Positions 25,312-34,757 of a stretch of DNA of 64,000 bases are shown one piece after another. The position numbers and the translations under genes are program-made. The notes under the pieces are model-generated. The model was not told the origin of the DNA. It made no database searches and worked only from the letters and a program-made list of their open reading frames with translations. Positions within the stretch are counted from its first letter, which is position 1, and the number at the start of each line of letters is the position of its first letter. The stretch comes from Brevibacillus_H ginsengisoli (GTDB lineage: Bacteria; Bacillota; Bacilli; Brevibacillales; Brevibacillaceae): positions 558,001 to 622,000 of the forward strand of contig NZ_JBNJQR010000001.1 of the NCBI RefSeq assembly GCF_050113715.1. The letters run 5' to 3'.

Positions 25312-25974
25312 TTAATTGCCTCGACTTCTCTCATCCAACGACTCACGAGATTTCTTCAGTAATCGCTTCGCTTCGTTACGGTCTACGACTTGCAATTTAT
25401 TTAGAATATTGGTCACGTAATTCGCGACAGTTTTGGCGCTTAAATGAAGGTGTGCAGCGATTTCGGCATTGCTGTCTCCTTCGGCAATTCGTTCGAGTAT
25501 CTCTTTCTCTCGACCGGTCAGCTCCGCAAATGTCGAATCTAGTGGATCAACCCGAACTGGCGTGGAGAAGAAATGCATCATGCGTGAGGCTATATCGGAG
25601 CCGAATACAGCGCCACCACTTCCAACCACACGAATGGATTGAAGCAGCTCCATTTCGTCGGCATCCTTCAAGACGTATCCTTTGGCTCCGGCACGCATGG
25701 CTGTAAAGACAGATTGATCATCCTTGAACATCGTGAGGATGAGGATTTGGATGCCGGGATGCTTCTCGATAATCTGCCGAGTTGCGTCAATCCCATTAAT
25801 GCCAGGCATTCGAATATCCATCAGGATTAAATCAGGCTGCAAGGAGGTTGCTAGTTCGACGGCCTCTTCACCTGTAGATGCTTCCCCGACGATACGCATA
25901 TCCACTGTTGTTTGAAGCAGATTGCGAACACCGCTGCGAAACAATGGATGATCATCAGCAATGAGAATATTCAA
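25312..25974 (-). CDS. NarL/FixJ-type response regulator
   Basis: This 220-residue regulator has a receiver domain with acidic residues in LIADDHP, the phosphorylated Asp53 in LILMDIRMPG and Lys in YVLKDA. A LuxR-type helix-turn-helix (about 150-210) contains ELTGREKEILERIAEG. I chose the TTG at 25974, eight bases from AAAGGAG, giving the standard MNILIADD start; a frame start at 25992 contains the ribosome site. It pairs with the kinase gene 37 bases upstream. The ten-base direct repeats near 28200 are candidate binding sites. Confidence 0.9.
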   Translation of the reverse strand: MNILIADDHPLFRSGVRNLLQTTVDMRIVGEASTGEEAVELATSLQPDLILMDIRMPGINGIDATRQIIEKHPGIQILILTMFKDDQSVFTAMRAGAKGYVLKDADEMELLQSIRVVGSGGAVFGSDIASRMMHFFSTPVRVDPLDSTFAELTGREKEILERIAEGDSNAEIAAHLHLSAKTVANYVTNILNKLQVVDRNEAKRLLKKSRESLDERSRGN

Positions 25975-26011
25975 GTGGCTCTCTCCTTTCAAAATAATTA
26001 AATGAGCAGGA

Positions 26012-28123
26012 TCATAACGGCAAGTAGGCTGTCACACGGGTCCCCCCAACCTCCAGACGTTCAAACTGACATTGTCCCCCCAGTTCAGCTGCTCTTTCGC
26101 GAATAGAGACAAGCCCGATTCCGCCTTTGCCTGATGGTTTGGGGTGAGGTACGATACCTTTTCCATTGTCGGTCACTTCTATCAGTAGTTGGTTAGCCGA
26201 TGTAATAGCGAAGCGGGCAACACATTGTGTAGCTTGTGCGTGTCGTACCACATTGACCAACAATTCAGTCACAATACGATAAGCGGCTACTTCGACGGCC
26301 GCTGGCAATGGGGGTAGCTCGTCAGGGGTTTGCAGATGAAATTGCAAAACCTGCTCTCCCCCTGTCCCTGCTGATAGCTGCGTACTTTTGGCGAGCTCGT
26401 TCATTCGTTCCTGAAGCGCTCCGATTAAGCCCAGTTCATCTAATGAAGCGGGACGCAAATCATGTACCATCGTGCGGATTTCGTCTACGGTGGATCGGAT
26501 AACTTTTCTCAGATCGATCATCAGTTCCTTCGCAGTGTCGGGATCATGCTGTACATATTTCTCGGCAGCCGCTGCATTAAGGGCCAACGCGGCTAAGCGG
26601 GGAGCCAGATCATCATGCAGATTCCGTCTGATTTGTCTGCGCTCCTCTTCTCGGGCGAGAACTAGCTTTTCGCGAGACTCTTGCAACGCATCGGCCAATA
26701 GCTTCATCCCGATCGTCATATTGACATTCTGGATGATTGGCCCAGATTGGCGAAGCAACACATCGAGCAGCTTGTAATCCTCCGAGGTAAACGTTTCGCC
26801 AGCGGAGCGAGGAGCAACCAGCAGCATCCCGAGCTCATCACCTCGATGAATGATTGGGAAGGAGTGCAGCTCATCTACGCTTTCACCTGCCGCAGCCACC
26901 AGTGTGCTCTGACCGTTGACCCGAATGGAAATGCCCGTATAGGGGAGACGCAAAGCACCCTGAATCGTTTGCACGACGACATCCAGCATAGCATCAGGTG
27001 AAATCGGTTTAATGAGATGGTTGCCTAGCTCTACGAGGACGGCATACGGATCGTCATGTCTTCCCTTCATGATCCGATTGACCATCCGCTGTAGCCGTTC
27101 CTTTAACGGGGCAAACAAAACAGCAACAAGCGAAGTCGCCAAGAGATAGATCCAGAAGTTGTCTTCTGTCTTAAACAGCCGACTGAGATAGAGCACCGTC
27201 AAGGTATAGACCACCACGATACAGAGGGACAGTGCTCCGTATACGAGTGTCCGATTGACGAGCGGATCGATGTCCCAGAGACGAAGCCGGACGATGGCAA
27301 GCGTCAAGGTTAACGGGATAATCAATAGAAACAGTTCAAGCACTAAATTCAGATAAACGTATGCGATGGCGCCCCAATGATAGAACTCCGGGATAAATAA
27401 AGAGCTGGTTCCGATAAATCCGAGTAATCCGACCGACATTCCGAAAACGATCCACTTCGTTTGCTGACGCTGGTCAGGAAGAGATTTTTTGCGATATCGG
27501 TAGATTTGGGAGAACATCAGCGTTCCTATCGTGACAATCAACCAAACACCTTTGGCAGAGTTAGGCCAGGATTGAAAGCTAAGGTAGCCATTTGGCATCA
27601 GCCCGCTATAACCGTAAACCAGACAGACAATGATTGTGATAATGGATGTCCAAGCTGGAACGAACCGACCCGTGGGAAATAAAAAGAAGAAGAGGATTAA
27701 GCAGATCCAACTCATCATACTGACAAGATCTAACCATGTCAGCATCGTCTGATTTCCGGCTAAGGCAATCCAGGGAAGGGAAGGAAAAGTTGTGCCGAAG
27801 GAAATCAGCATCACCACAGCAAGCAGCCCTAACGGCTCTCGAAAACATTTCCAAAGAATGATCAAAGCGGACAGACAAAACAGGATGGAGAAGGTGGCAT
27901 CGATGACGGTGAAATAAAGGGAGTAGCTTTCGACTGTCAAATGATCTCTGACCAAATCTGCAAGAGTCATCGGCGGTGCTGGAGAAACCAAACAGTTCTG
28001 AAGAATGCATTCAGCCACCAAGCGTTCATAGTATTTCGGGATACAGATAATGTAACTGATAAAAACGATCAAGGAGAAAAGAACCACAAAGATTTGAAGG
28101 GGCAGAAGCTTGCGAAGGATCAG
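26012..28123 (-). CDS. Membrane sensor histidine kinase (HisKA_3/NarL type)
   Basis: This sensor kinase of about 703 residues has eight or so membrane helices in its first 330 residues and a GAF-like domain (about 355-480). The HisKA_3 segment EEERRQIRRNLHDDLAPRL has its phosphoacceptor His near 503, and an ATPase domain follows with NVVRHA, DNGKGI and GGIGLVSIRERA. It should phosphorylate the regulator encoded next. The start is uncertain. AAAGGGGG lies seven bases before an in-frame CTG at 28123, whereas the first conventional start (GTG, 28087) has no ribosome site. The stimulus is unknown; the multi-helix sensor suggests a membrane or envelope signal. Confidence 0.85.
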   Translation of the reverse strand: MILRKLLPLQIFVVLFSLIVFISYIICIPKYYERLVAECILQNCLVSPAPPMTLADLVRDHLTVESYSLYFTVIDATFSILFCLSALIILWKCFREPLGLLAVVMLISFGTTFPSLPWIALAGNQTMLTWLDLVSMMSWICLILFFFLFPTGRFVPAWTSIITIIVCLVYGYSGLMPNGYLSFQSWPNSAKGVWLIVTIGTLMFSQIYRYRKKSLPDQRQQTKWIVFGMSVGLLGFIGTSSLFIPEFYHWGAIAYVYLNLVLELFLLIIPLTLTLAIVRLRLWDIDPLVNRTLVYGALSLCIVVVYTLTVLYLSRLFKTEDNFWIYLLATSLVAVLFAPLKERLQRMVNRIMKGRHDDPYAVLVELGNHLIKPISPDAMLDVVVQTIQGALRLPYTGISIRVNGQSTLVAAAGESVDELHSFPIIHRGDELGMLLVAPRSAGETFTSEDYKLLDVLLRQSGPIIQNVNMTIGMKLLADALQESREKLVLAREEERRQIRRNLHDDLAPRLAALALNAAAAEKYVQHDPDTAKELMIDLRKVIRSTVDEIRTMVHDLRPASLDELGLIGALQERMNELAKSTQLSAGTGGEQVLQFHLQTPDELPPLPAAVEVAAYRIVTELLVNVVRHAQATQCVARFAITSANQLLIEVTDNGKGIVPHPKPSGKGGIGLVSIRERAAELGGQCQFERLEVGGTRVTAYLPL

Positions 28124-28197
28124 GTGAATACCCCCTTTCAGTCGAGTTTTCTAAATTATACCAACAATAAAAATACTTGGATACGCTTAAACGGAAG

Positions 28198-28237
28198 TTC
28201 CTGACCCTTCCTGTCCATTCCCGAAAATTCCTGTCCC
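28198..28237. promoter_or_regulatory. Four ten-base direct repeats, probable regulator operator
   Basis: TTCCTG, TTCCTG, TTCCCG and TTCCTG begin at 28198, 28208, 28218 and 28228, exactly one helical turn apart. An inverted CAGGAA follows at 28254. The array lies between the divergent kinase and membrane-protein genes, as expected for an operator serving one or both. Confidence 0.6.
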
Positions 28238-28338
28238 TCCCCACACATAAAGTCAGGAATCTCATGCTCTGGCAGATAGGAATCCCATCTTGATACGATG
28301 ATGACAACGAAGAAACATCACGTAGGGAGATGAGCTGA

Positions 28339-28902
28339 ATGAAGTGGGAGCAAGTTGTGAAATGGTTGGGGATGATCTGTCTGGTTGCAGGAATCTCCCG
28401 AATGGGGATGACGCCTTGTGCGTTGATTTGGGGAACGGACAGTCCACAGGAATTAACGTTTGGTTTTATAGCCTGCATCTTGATGTCGGTCGGCACGATT
28501 GCAACGTATATGGTTCAATCCAAGGAAGCGGGAGTGGTTGGTTTTATCTCCAACCTGGCGATTATTATCGGAAATATTGTGATTACGTGCACGCTTTGGT
28601 CAGTGTTTGCTTTTGGTGGCAAGATGCCAGATGATCCCGGGGTATTCGTAACCATTTCACGGATGATAATGATGGTCGGTACGATGCTGGGTTCCATTGT
28701 ATTTGCGATTGTGACGTATCGCGCCAACGTTTTTCCGCGCTGGGTGGTTGTGTTGCAAGTATTGATGATGGCTTCCTTCGTACTTCCTGAATGGTTCGCC
28801 TTTTTCTGGGGATTGTCGTACGTCGGTATGGGTTATGTCATCTGGACGGGTAAAGTAAATCAACAATCAACGATCAAGACAAAGGAGTTCTACTCCGCTT
28901 AA
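28339..28902 (+). CDS. Integral membrane protein, unknown function
   Basis: This 187-residue protein has about six membrane helices, short loops and no recognised motif. GGGAGATGAG precedes the ATG. It is transcribed away from the NarL-type kinase gene, and the repeat array lies in its upstream region, so it may be the target or an accessory of that two-component system. It is not similar by eye to LiaF, DesK partners or known immunity proteins. Confidence 0.65.
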   Translation: MKWEQVVKWLGMICLVAGISRMGMTPCALIWGTDSPQELTFGFIACILMSVGTIATYMVQSKEAGVVGFISNLAIIIGNIVITCTLWSVFAFGGKMPDDPGVFVTISRMIMMVGTMLGSIVFAIVTYRANVFPRWVVVLQVLMMASFVLPEWFAFFWGLSYVGMGYVIWTGKVNQQSTIKTKEFYSA

Positions 28903-28967
28903 CTGGATTCACAACACAAAATGGTTGACTACGTTTGGATAAATAATGGATTGAGGAGAGGTTATGA

Positions 28968-30866
28968 GTGAAAAAGCATATTTGGAAGCGCTCAGTCGCT
29001 GCTTTACTAACGTTCTCACTGGTGGGAGGCTTCAGTATCTTCACAGCACCAGCATCTACACATGCTGAGTCTGCGGAAGGAGTTGCGATCGCGGAATTTC
29101 AATATCTGGATAAGGAATTTGACCGAATCTCCACAGCAGTCGCCAATCAAGCGGATGGGGCAAGAGAGGGCCATCTGAAGCTGAACCTGGCCCTCTCGCA
29201 AGAAACCGAGATCAAATCAATTATTCTGAGAACAGCAGATGAGAGCGGCAAAGCCAACTACCACGGCACGTGGAAAACCAACAAGCAGGGAGTGGGATAC
29301 TTGCTGGCGGTCTATCAGAACGGCAAGGTATTGAATCCTACTTATCAGGATACGTTGGGCAAGTTTAAAGGAAACGCGCAATTCGAGCTCTACGGCAACG
29401 ACAACAATTCGATCAAAGCAGGCGAGTTCTTCTATGTGGACATCGAAACAGATAAAGGAAGCATCACCTCCGAACTGTCACCGTATCGAGATCAACCCAA
29501 TCCAACACCAGTCTCCATCAAGGATTTCAGTCTCATCGACAAGGCGAGTGACAAAATAGGAATCGCTGACTTCAAGCCGGAGGGCAAAAAGGACGGACAC
29601 TTTAAGTTAAACCTGAATATCACTCAACCGACTCTCTTTAATGCGGTAGTACTGCGTTCCACCGATTCATACGGAAAAGAAAATCACCAAGGAATCTGGC
29701 GAACCAACCATGCAGGAACAGGCTGGCTTTTAGGAATTACTCAGACGATTCAGCAACCGACAGGGCCAGTGACCAAGGTGATTACGCCAGCCTTTAGAGC
29801 CAATCCCAAAGATCCGGTGGGCACATTCAACGGAGCCGTCAGCTTTGACTTCTATGCCAGCGACAACGGAACGATCAAGGAAGGACAGTACTATGTAGCA
29901 GAAATTGAGACCCCAACAGCGACGATTTTCTCCAAGCCGATTACATTCGGGGAACCGATGACAGGGGAGACGGTGCCGACTACACCATCAACACCAAGCA
30001 CTCCAACAACGCCAAGCACACCACCTACACCCGGAACTCCATCTACGCCATCAACACCTGCACCATCCGGGGATCTGAACGTGATCGGTTCAACAGGAAA
30101 GGTCCTAGTGTCCAAAGCGAAGCCGAATGCACTTGTAACGCTCATGCAAAAAGAGGGAACGATGGAAACCAACTATGGAACGATGGTTGCAGACCCGCAG
30201 GGCACATTCGTGTTCACGGATGTACCTACAGGAAGTGGTTACTATTGTTTGGAAACAGTGAATGGAGTCAATACACGAAAGTCGACGGAGGTAACGGTAA
30301 TCGAAGAAAAAACATTTACGATCTTGGACCCGAAAATTTCTTTTACATCATTTCTTTATCCATACGCATCAAAGGATCGTGAATTCAATGTGTCTATCGG
30401 GAATGTACATTCGAGCCAACCGGTGAAAACTGCGAAGTTAACGATAGGACCTAAATCATACCCGATAGGTGTCTTGAATACGAATCAATACGAACCGCAT
30501 CCCAGCTCGATCAATAATGTGTCCAAAACGGCAAGCATTACCCTAGAAACAACTGCTGGCGATAAGCAAAAAATTATTCGCAAAATCGATTATGATTTGG
30601 TAGATGATACATCCTTGGTCGCCACGCGAGTAGGAGATTACTGGATGATTAAAGGAAAATTAGCTCCAACTTATGTGAAACAACATTTATCAGGCTTTAA
30701 TATGTTCGTACTGGATAGCGGCATCGTTAGTAAGCTGGCTCCAACAGTCGATAGCAATACAATGGAGTTTCAGGTTGATCTTCAATCCAAGTCGGCGAAA
30801 AAGGATATTATTCTGATTGTAGTAGACGGGTATGCTCCTTATGAAGTGCTTCACATCATGCCATAA
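28968..30866 (+). CDS. Secreted protein with twin modules and a Pro/Thr linker
   Basis: This 632-residue protein has a signal peptide (about 1-33, ending THAES). Two homologous modules of about 140 residues follow, near 40-175 and 183-325; each has a DGH/EGH-LKLNL strand, an ILR/VLR strand, a GxWxTNxxGxGxLL segment and a late FxxYxxDNxxIKxG segment. A linker of TPSTP-type repeats (about 337-365) leads to a C-terminal region that begins with a carboxypeptidase-regulatory-like beta domain. There is no SLH or sortase signal. It is probably secreted and possibly carbohydrate- or wall-binding; I do not recognise the modules. GAGGAGAGG precedes the GTG. Confidence 0.65.
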   Translation: MKKHIWKRSVAALLTFSLVGGFSIFTAPASTHAESAEGVAIAEFQYLDKEFDRISTAVANQADGAREGHLKLNLALSQETEIKSIILRTADESGKANYHGTWKTNKQGVGYLLAVYQNGKVLNPTYQDTLGKFKGNAQFELYGNDNNSIKAGEFFYVDIETDKGSITSELSPYRDQPNPTPVSIKDFSLIDKASDKIGIADFKPEGKKDGHFKLNLNITQPTLFNAVVLRSTDSYGKENHQGIWRTNHAGTGWLLGITQTIQQPTGPVTKVITPAFRANPKDPVGTFNGAVSFDFYASDNGTIKEGQYYVAEIETPTATIFSKPITFGEPMTGETVPTTPSTPSTPTTPSTPPTPGTPSTPSTPAPSGDLNVIGSTGKVLVSKAKPNALVTLMQKEGTMETNYGTMVADPQGTFVFTDVPTGSGYYCLETVNGVNTRKSTEVTVIEEKTFTILDPKISFTSFLYPYASKDREFNVSIGNVHSSQPVKTAKLTIGPKSYPIGVLNTNQYEPHPSSINNVSKTASITLETTAGDKQKIIRKIDYDLVDDTSLVATRVGDYWMIKGKLAPTYVKQHLSGFNMFVLDSGIVSKLAPTVDSNTMEFQVDLQSKSAKKDIILIVVDGYAPYEVLHIMP

Positions 30867-30896
30867 AAGGTGATAAAATAATCAATTCTCAGACCA

Positions 30897-30939
30897 TAAC
30901 CAGTCAAACACCTACAAAGTGTTGATGACTGGTTTTTGA
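30897..30939 (+). terminator. Terminator after the twin-module gene
   Basis: AACCAGTCA pairs with TGACTGGTT around an inner ACAC/GTGT stem, followed by TTTGAT. Confidence 0.6.
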
Positions 30940-31124
30940 TCTGTAGCCTCTCCCAATTTCGGGCTGGAGTTTTATTTACTATTTTGGCAGCAAAGAAGAA
31001 CTTTCCTTAATTTCCTGAAAGATCAGAGGGAAACAAACATTTATTAAAGTTATACTTAACTCCAATGTTCATACATACCAACGTATTATGTCATACTCAC
31101 GATGAATCACTGGAGAGGAATAAG

Positions 31125-32705
31125 TTGAAGAAATTAAGAAGGTCGTTGGGAATCTGTTTATTATTAGGGATCGTACTATTGGAACAAATAACTTCAGCTA
31201 AAGGCTTACCTTTTCCCGACATTAATAATAGCTATGCCAAAATAGAGATCACTCAATTACAGAATCAAGGAATCGTCGTAGGTGATGAAAATGGACTTTT
31301 CAATCCGGAGCGAGCGGTAACCCGCGCAGAATTCGTAACGATGCTTGGGCGCGTATTAGGGCTACAACCAGTCAATTCCTCGATCCAGGCTTTTCAGGAT
31401 GTTAGGACCGATAACTGGGCATATGGGTGGGCAAACGCGGCAGCCCAGATCGGGATTGTGAGCGGGACAAGTCCGACAACATTTGCCCCGGCACGAACTA
31501 TTACCAGGCAGGAGGCCGCTGCCATTTTGGTCCGTTCCAAGTCCCAACAGTCAAGCATCAGAGAGAAAAATAAGCTAACAGATGAAGATGATGTAGCCCC
31601 TTGGGCACTTCCATATGTGAAACAGGCCATCGCTTCAGGACTTATGAATGGATTTGAGGGAAAGTTTCGTCCTCAAGGAATGCTGACAAGACAAGAGCTT
31701 GCTGTTGTATTAAGTCGTATGCTAAGCGAACCTTCAAATGGTAACAATGATCAAAATCCTTCGATTCAGCTGGCATGGGAAGATCAAGGATCTACCTCGG
31801 ACTTTATTCAACTCGTTCAAAAATCACCGGTGAATGTTCTATCCCCCCGCTGGTTCTTCCTGGACGAAAACGGAGAGTTATCAGATGACGGAGATATCAA
31901 TTTGGTTACATGGGCTCACAAGAATGGGAGGAAAGTATGGGCGATGGTTGGCAACCGGTCGATGGATGACGCCACCCATCAACTCGTCTCCGATCCCGTC
32001 AGTCGCAAAGCGTTCATAAGAAGCATTCTTCAATATACTGACAAATATCAATTAGATGGCATCAATATCGATTTTGAAAATGTACTGCCAAGCGACAGGG
32101 ACGACTTCACCCAGTTCATAAGGGAGTTATCCACAGCATTAAAGTCAAAAGGCATAATACTTTCGGTAGACGTTCCTCCTAATTTGAACAACTCCTGGAG
32201 CGATCCCTTCGATTATCAAATACTTGGCGGACTCGTGGACTACCTAATTGTCATGACATACGATGAACACTGGGACGGCTGCTTAGAGGCAGGATCTGTA
32301 TCCTCGCTGCCTTGGTATGACCAGCATTTAAGAGAAATCACCACTCTTGTCCCTTCCCAAAAGGTAATAGCAGGTATTCCGCTGTATACACGTGACTGGG
32401 TTAAAACAGGCGGGAATGTACAGTCCCAAGAACTTCTGATTCAGGAGGAATATGATTTGCTCTCATTCATCCATCAGAGAATATCCTGGGACCCGAATAT
32501 AGCTCAATACATTGCCACCTACACGAGATCGAATGTTCCACATACCATTTGGGTAGAGGATAGTCGATCGATTGCAGAGAAACTTAAGGTATCCAATAAG
32601 CTTGGGATTAAGGGTGCCGCATATTGGAGCATCGAAGGCGGGACGGATGATGTGTGGGCTGCCGTCAACAATATCGTAAACTCTCGAATGAGATACTCAA
32701 TGTGA
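31125..32705 (+). CDS. SLH-domain GH18 glycosidase
   Basis: This 526-residue protein has a signal peptide and three S-layer homology domains (about residues 28-72, 88-132, 150-197; AVTRAEF, TITRQEA and MLTRQEL mark them). They should bind pyruvylated secondary wall polymer. A GH18 barrel follows, with LDGINIDFEN placing the catalytic Glu at about 318 and MTYDEHW later. It is a wall-anchored hydrolase probably acting on peptidoglycan amino sugars or chitin. The TTG at 31125 follows GGAGAGGA; the frame extends 20 codons upstream without a ribosome site. It shares the GH18 family with the gene at 12355. Confidence 0.85.
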   Translation: MKKLRRSLGICLLLGIVLLEQITSAKGLPFPDINNSYAKIEITQLQNQGIVVGDENGLFNPERAVTRAEFVTMLGRVLGLQPVNSSIQAFQDVRTDNWAYGWANAAAQIGIVSGTSPTTFAPARTITRQEAAAILVRSKSQQSSIREKNKLTDEDDVAPWALPYVKQAIASGLMNGFEGKFRPQGMLTRQELAVVLSRMLSEPSNGNNDQNPSIQLAWEDQGSTSDFIQLVQKSPVNVLSPRWFFLDENGELSDDGDINLVTWAHKNGRKVWAMVGNRSMDDATHQLVSDPVSRKAFIRSILQYTDKYQLDGINIDFENVLPSDRDDFTQFIRELSTALKSKGIILSVDVPPNLNNSWSDPFDYQILGGLVDYLIVMTYDEHWDGCLEAGSVSSLPWYDQHLREITTLVPSQKVIAGIPLYTRDWVKTGGNVQSQELLIQEEYDLLSFIHQRISWDPNIAQYIATYTRSNVPHTIWVEDSRSIAEKLKVSNKLGIKGAAYWSIEGGTDDVWAAVNNIVNSRMRYSM

Positions 32706-32746
32706 TAAAGCGCGTGAGATAGTTGGCTTCAAACAGATAGAATAAG

Positions 32747-32780
32747 GGTCTCCACTTTTTTGTGTGGAGGCCTTTTTTGT
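32747..32780 (+). terminator. Terminator after the SLH-GH18 gene
   Basis: GGTCTCCAC and GTGGAGGCC form a stem with one mismatch around a T-rich loop, followed by TTTTTTG. Confidence 0.7.
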
Positions 32781-32895
32781 TGTGTTATGATTTTCGGATT
32801 GGTAAAATTTACACATAACGAACTAACTTTGGCTCTAGTGAAAAGAACGGATACGTGTTCACCTAGCTTTAATTAGGAAAGGAGAGCGTTACATT

Positions 32896-33036
32896 ATGGA
32901 TTTGTTAATTGGCATTCTAATCATTATTGGGATATTAACTATTTATGATGCAATCAGAAGGCTTAATCAGAACATCATCACTCAAATTGATCAGAATGAT
33001 AGGATTATTGAATTATTGAAGGATTTGAAGGATTAA
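32896..33036 (+). CDS. Small membrane-anchored protein (46 aa)
   Basis: A 46-residue frame begins MDLLIGILIIIGILTIYDAI and continues with a charged, amphipathic tail ending LLKDLKD. AAGGAG lies 12 bases before the ATG. The layout, one N-terminal helix and a helical cytosolic tail, is common among short Bacillales proteins of unknown function. No database support is claimed. Confidence 0.5.
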   Translation: MDLLIGILIIIGILTIYDAIRRLNQNIITQIDQNDRIIELLKDLKD

Positions 33037-33140
33037 AAAACCTATTATAGGTGATATTTCTAATGTTACAATTATTTTGTATGTCTCTTTTTCGCAAGGA
33101 AAAATTTTGAGCGAGACAAATTATTGCTGGGGGGAATGTT

Positions 33141-33302
33141 ATGAAGTTTGAATACATCGTGATATCCTGTGCTATTATTTATTTCTTATTCATAGTGTTA
33201 GGTCAATTTATGAATATTCCTTTTTGGATAAAAGGTGGGACGATCGCTCTTTCGATAGTTATTCTTCTAATAGATAGTATGGTTTCTTCGAGAAAGAACT
33301 AA
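33141..33302 (+). CDS. Small two-helix membrane protein (53 aa)
   Basis: A 53-residue frame, starting MKFEYIVISCAIIYFLFIVL, has two hydrophobic helices (about 4-24 and 29-47) and a basic end SSRKN. GGGGGG precedes the ATG by six bases. It follows the other tiny membrane gene after about 100 bases, so they may form a pair. Function unknown. Confidence 0.5.
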   Translation: MKFEYIVISCAIIYFLFIVLGQFMNIPFWIKGGTIALSIVILLIDSMVSSRKN

Positions 33303-33392
33303 CTGTTTTTGTCTGATTGGTTTTCTGAAAAATACCATTATAAATAATTTTTGAAGAATACTGTATACGTCGATAATTAAATTTCACTTATC

Positions 33393-33430
33393 AACCCAAT
33401 TTCATTGCCTGAATTGGGTTCTTTTTTTGC
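33393..33430 (+). terminator. Terminator after the small membrane genes
   Basis: AACCCAATTTC and GAATTGGGTT pair with one bulge around ATTGCCT, followed by CTTTTTTT. Confidence 0.75.
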
Positions 33431-33556
33431 CATTACATCTTAATTTACAACTTTTGTAGGTAGTAACCTCCACTTGATAGGACTAATATTTATTCGATGT
33501 GATTTCTAAAGCAAGCGAGTAATTATGAAATGTAGAAAAAGAGATGGTGAATCAAA

Positions 33557-34711
33557 ATGAATGGATGGAAAACGATTAAAAGAATCGACCCGACAATGCT
33601 GCTTACTTTGTTGTTTATTTCCGTGTTTTCAACGATTGCAATTTATTCAACGACCATTAACCGGACGGGTATGGAAAATATGTATATGAAGGAAATTGTA
33701 TGGCAAGTGATTGCTTACTCTTTTATGAGTTTATTTATCATATTTGATTACCGTATCTATAAGGGCATGGTTCCTAAGATTGGCTATGGAGTGAGTTTAT
33801 TTTTGTTAATTTTGTTGTTTTTTTTCCCTGCTAGTCATGGGGCACATAGCTGGATTTCATTATCTTCAGGTTTACAAATTCAGCCATCAGAGTTTGCTAA
33901 AATATTTGTGATATTAACAATTGCTGATTATATGACAAAAGTAAAAGAAAAAAATCAGCCATTTACACTAAAACATTTTCTTGTGATCACCCTTATCAAT
34001 CTGTTTCCGTTTCTTCTGATTCTGAAACAACCTGCCCTTGGACAGGCGCTCACTTTGCTCGGAATAACGGGATCAATGCTCGTCTTGTTTTTGAGTAGGA
34101 AGCAACTGATCTATTTTCTTGGTGGTATTTTGATCCTTATTACCGTGATTGTACTGGCCAAGACGATCTTTTTTGACCAAACGATCCAGTTTGTAAATAG
34201 TTTACCCTTTATGGAACATCAGAAGGAGAGAATCGTTACTTTTCTAGATCCTCATGTGGAGGAGCTTGGAACAGGTTATCAGCTTACTCAGGCACAAATT
34301 GCGATAGGAACTGGCGAGTTATTTGGCAAGGGAATTTCACAGGGAACCGTAACGAATGACGGATGGGTACCTGAACAGTGGACGGATTTTATTTTTTCTG
34401 CGGTAGGTGAACAGGTAGGATTTGTGGGAAGCAGTATCTTGTTATTTCTCTTTTTTATACTTCTGTACCGAATGATTAGTATAGCTAGTGAAACGGAGGA
34501 CTATTTCTCTACGTGCTTTATCACCGGAGTGGTGGGAATGTTTATGTTCCAGATTATCGAGAACGTCGGAATGAACCTTTCTTTGATGCCAGTTGCCGGA
34601 ATAACTCTGCCCTTTGTATCATATGGAGGGAGTTCATTGCTGACCAATTTTATTCTGGTGGGAATCGTTTTATCGATGAAGTATAGAAGTAAAAAATTAA
34701 ATTTTGAATAA
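33557..34711 (+). CDS. SEDS-family protein (FtsW/RodA/SpoVE-like), variant
   Basis: SEDS proteins polymerise lipid II into glycan strands together with a class B PBP. This 384-residue protein has about ten membrane helices and the family segments IQPSEFAK (about 108-115), VPEQWTDFIF (271-280) and MPVAGITLPFVSYGGSS. The aspartate in TDFIF (Asp277) is kept, but the usual PDLG segment reads PALG (Ala160) and the usual histidine before TDFIF is Trp275. No PBP gene is adjacent. Activity is therefore uncertain; a specialised role, for example in sporulation, is possible. The ATG follows a weak GATGGTGA. Confidence 0.85.
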   Translation: MNGWKTIKRIDPTMLLTLLFISVFSTIAIYSTTINRTGMENMYMKEIVWQVIAYSFMSLFIIFDYRIYKGMVPKIGYGVSLFLLILLFFFPASHGAHSWISLSSGLQIQPSEFAKIFVILTIADYMTKVKEKNQPFTLKHFLVITLINLFPFLLILKQPALGQALTLLGITGSMLVLFLSRKQLIYFLGGILILITVIVLAKTIFFDQTIQFVNSLPFMEHQKERIVTFLDPHVEELGTGYQLTQAQIAIGTGELFGKGISQGTVTNDGWVPEQWTDFIFSAVGEQVGFVGSSILLFLFFILLYRMISIASETEDYFSTCFITGVVGMFMFQIIENVGMNLSLMPVAGITLPFVSYGGSSLLTNFILVGIVLSMKYRSKKLNFE

Positions 34712-34757
34712 CGAGGAACTCTTACCATACTTGGTGTCTAAACGATTGGAGGACAAG

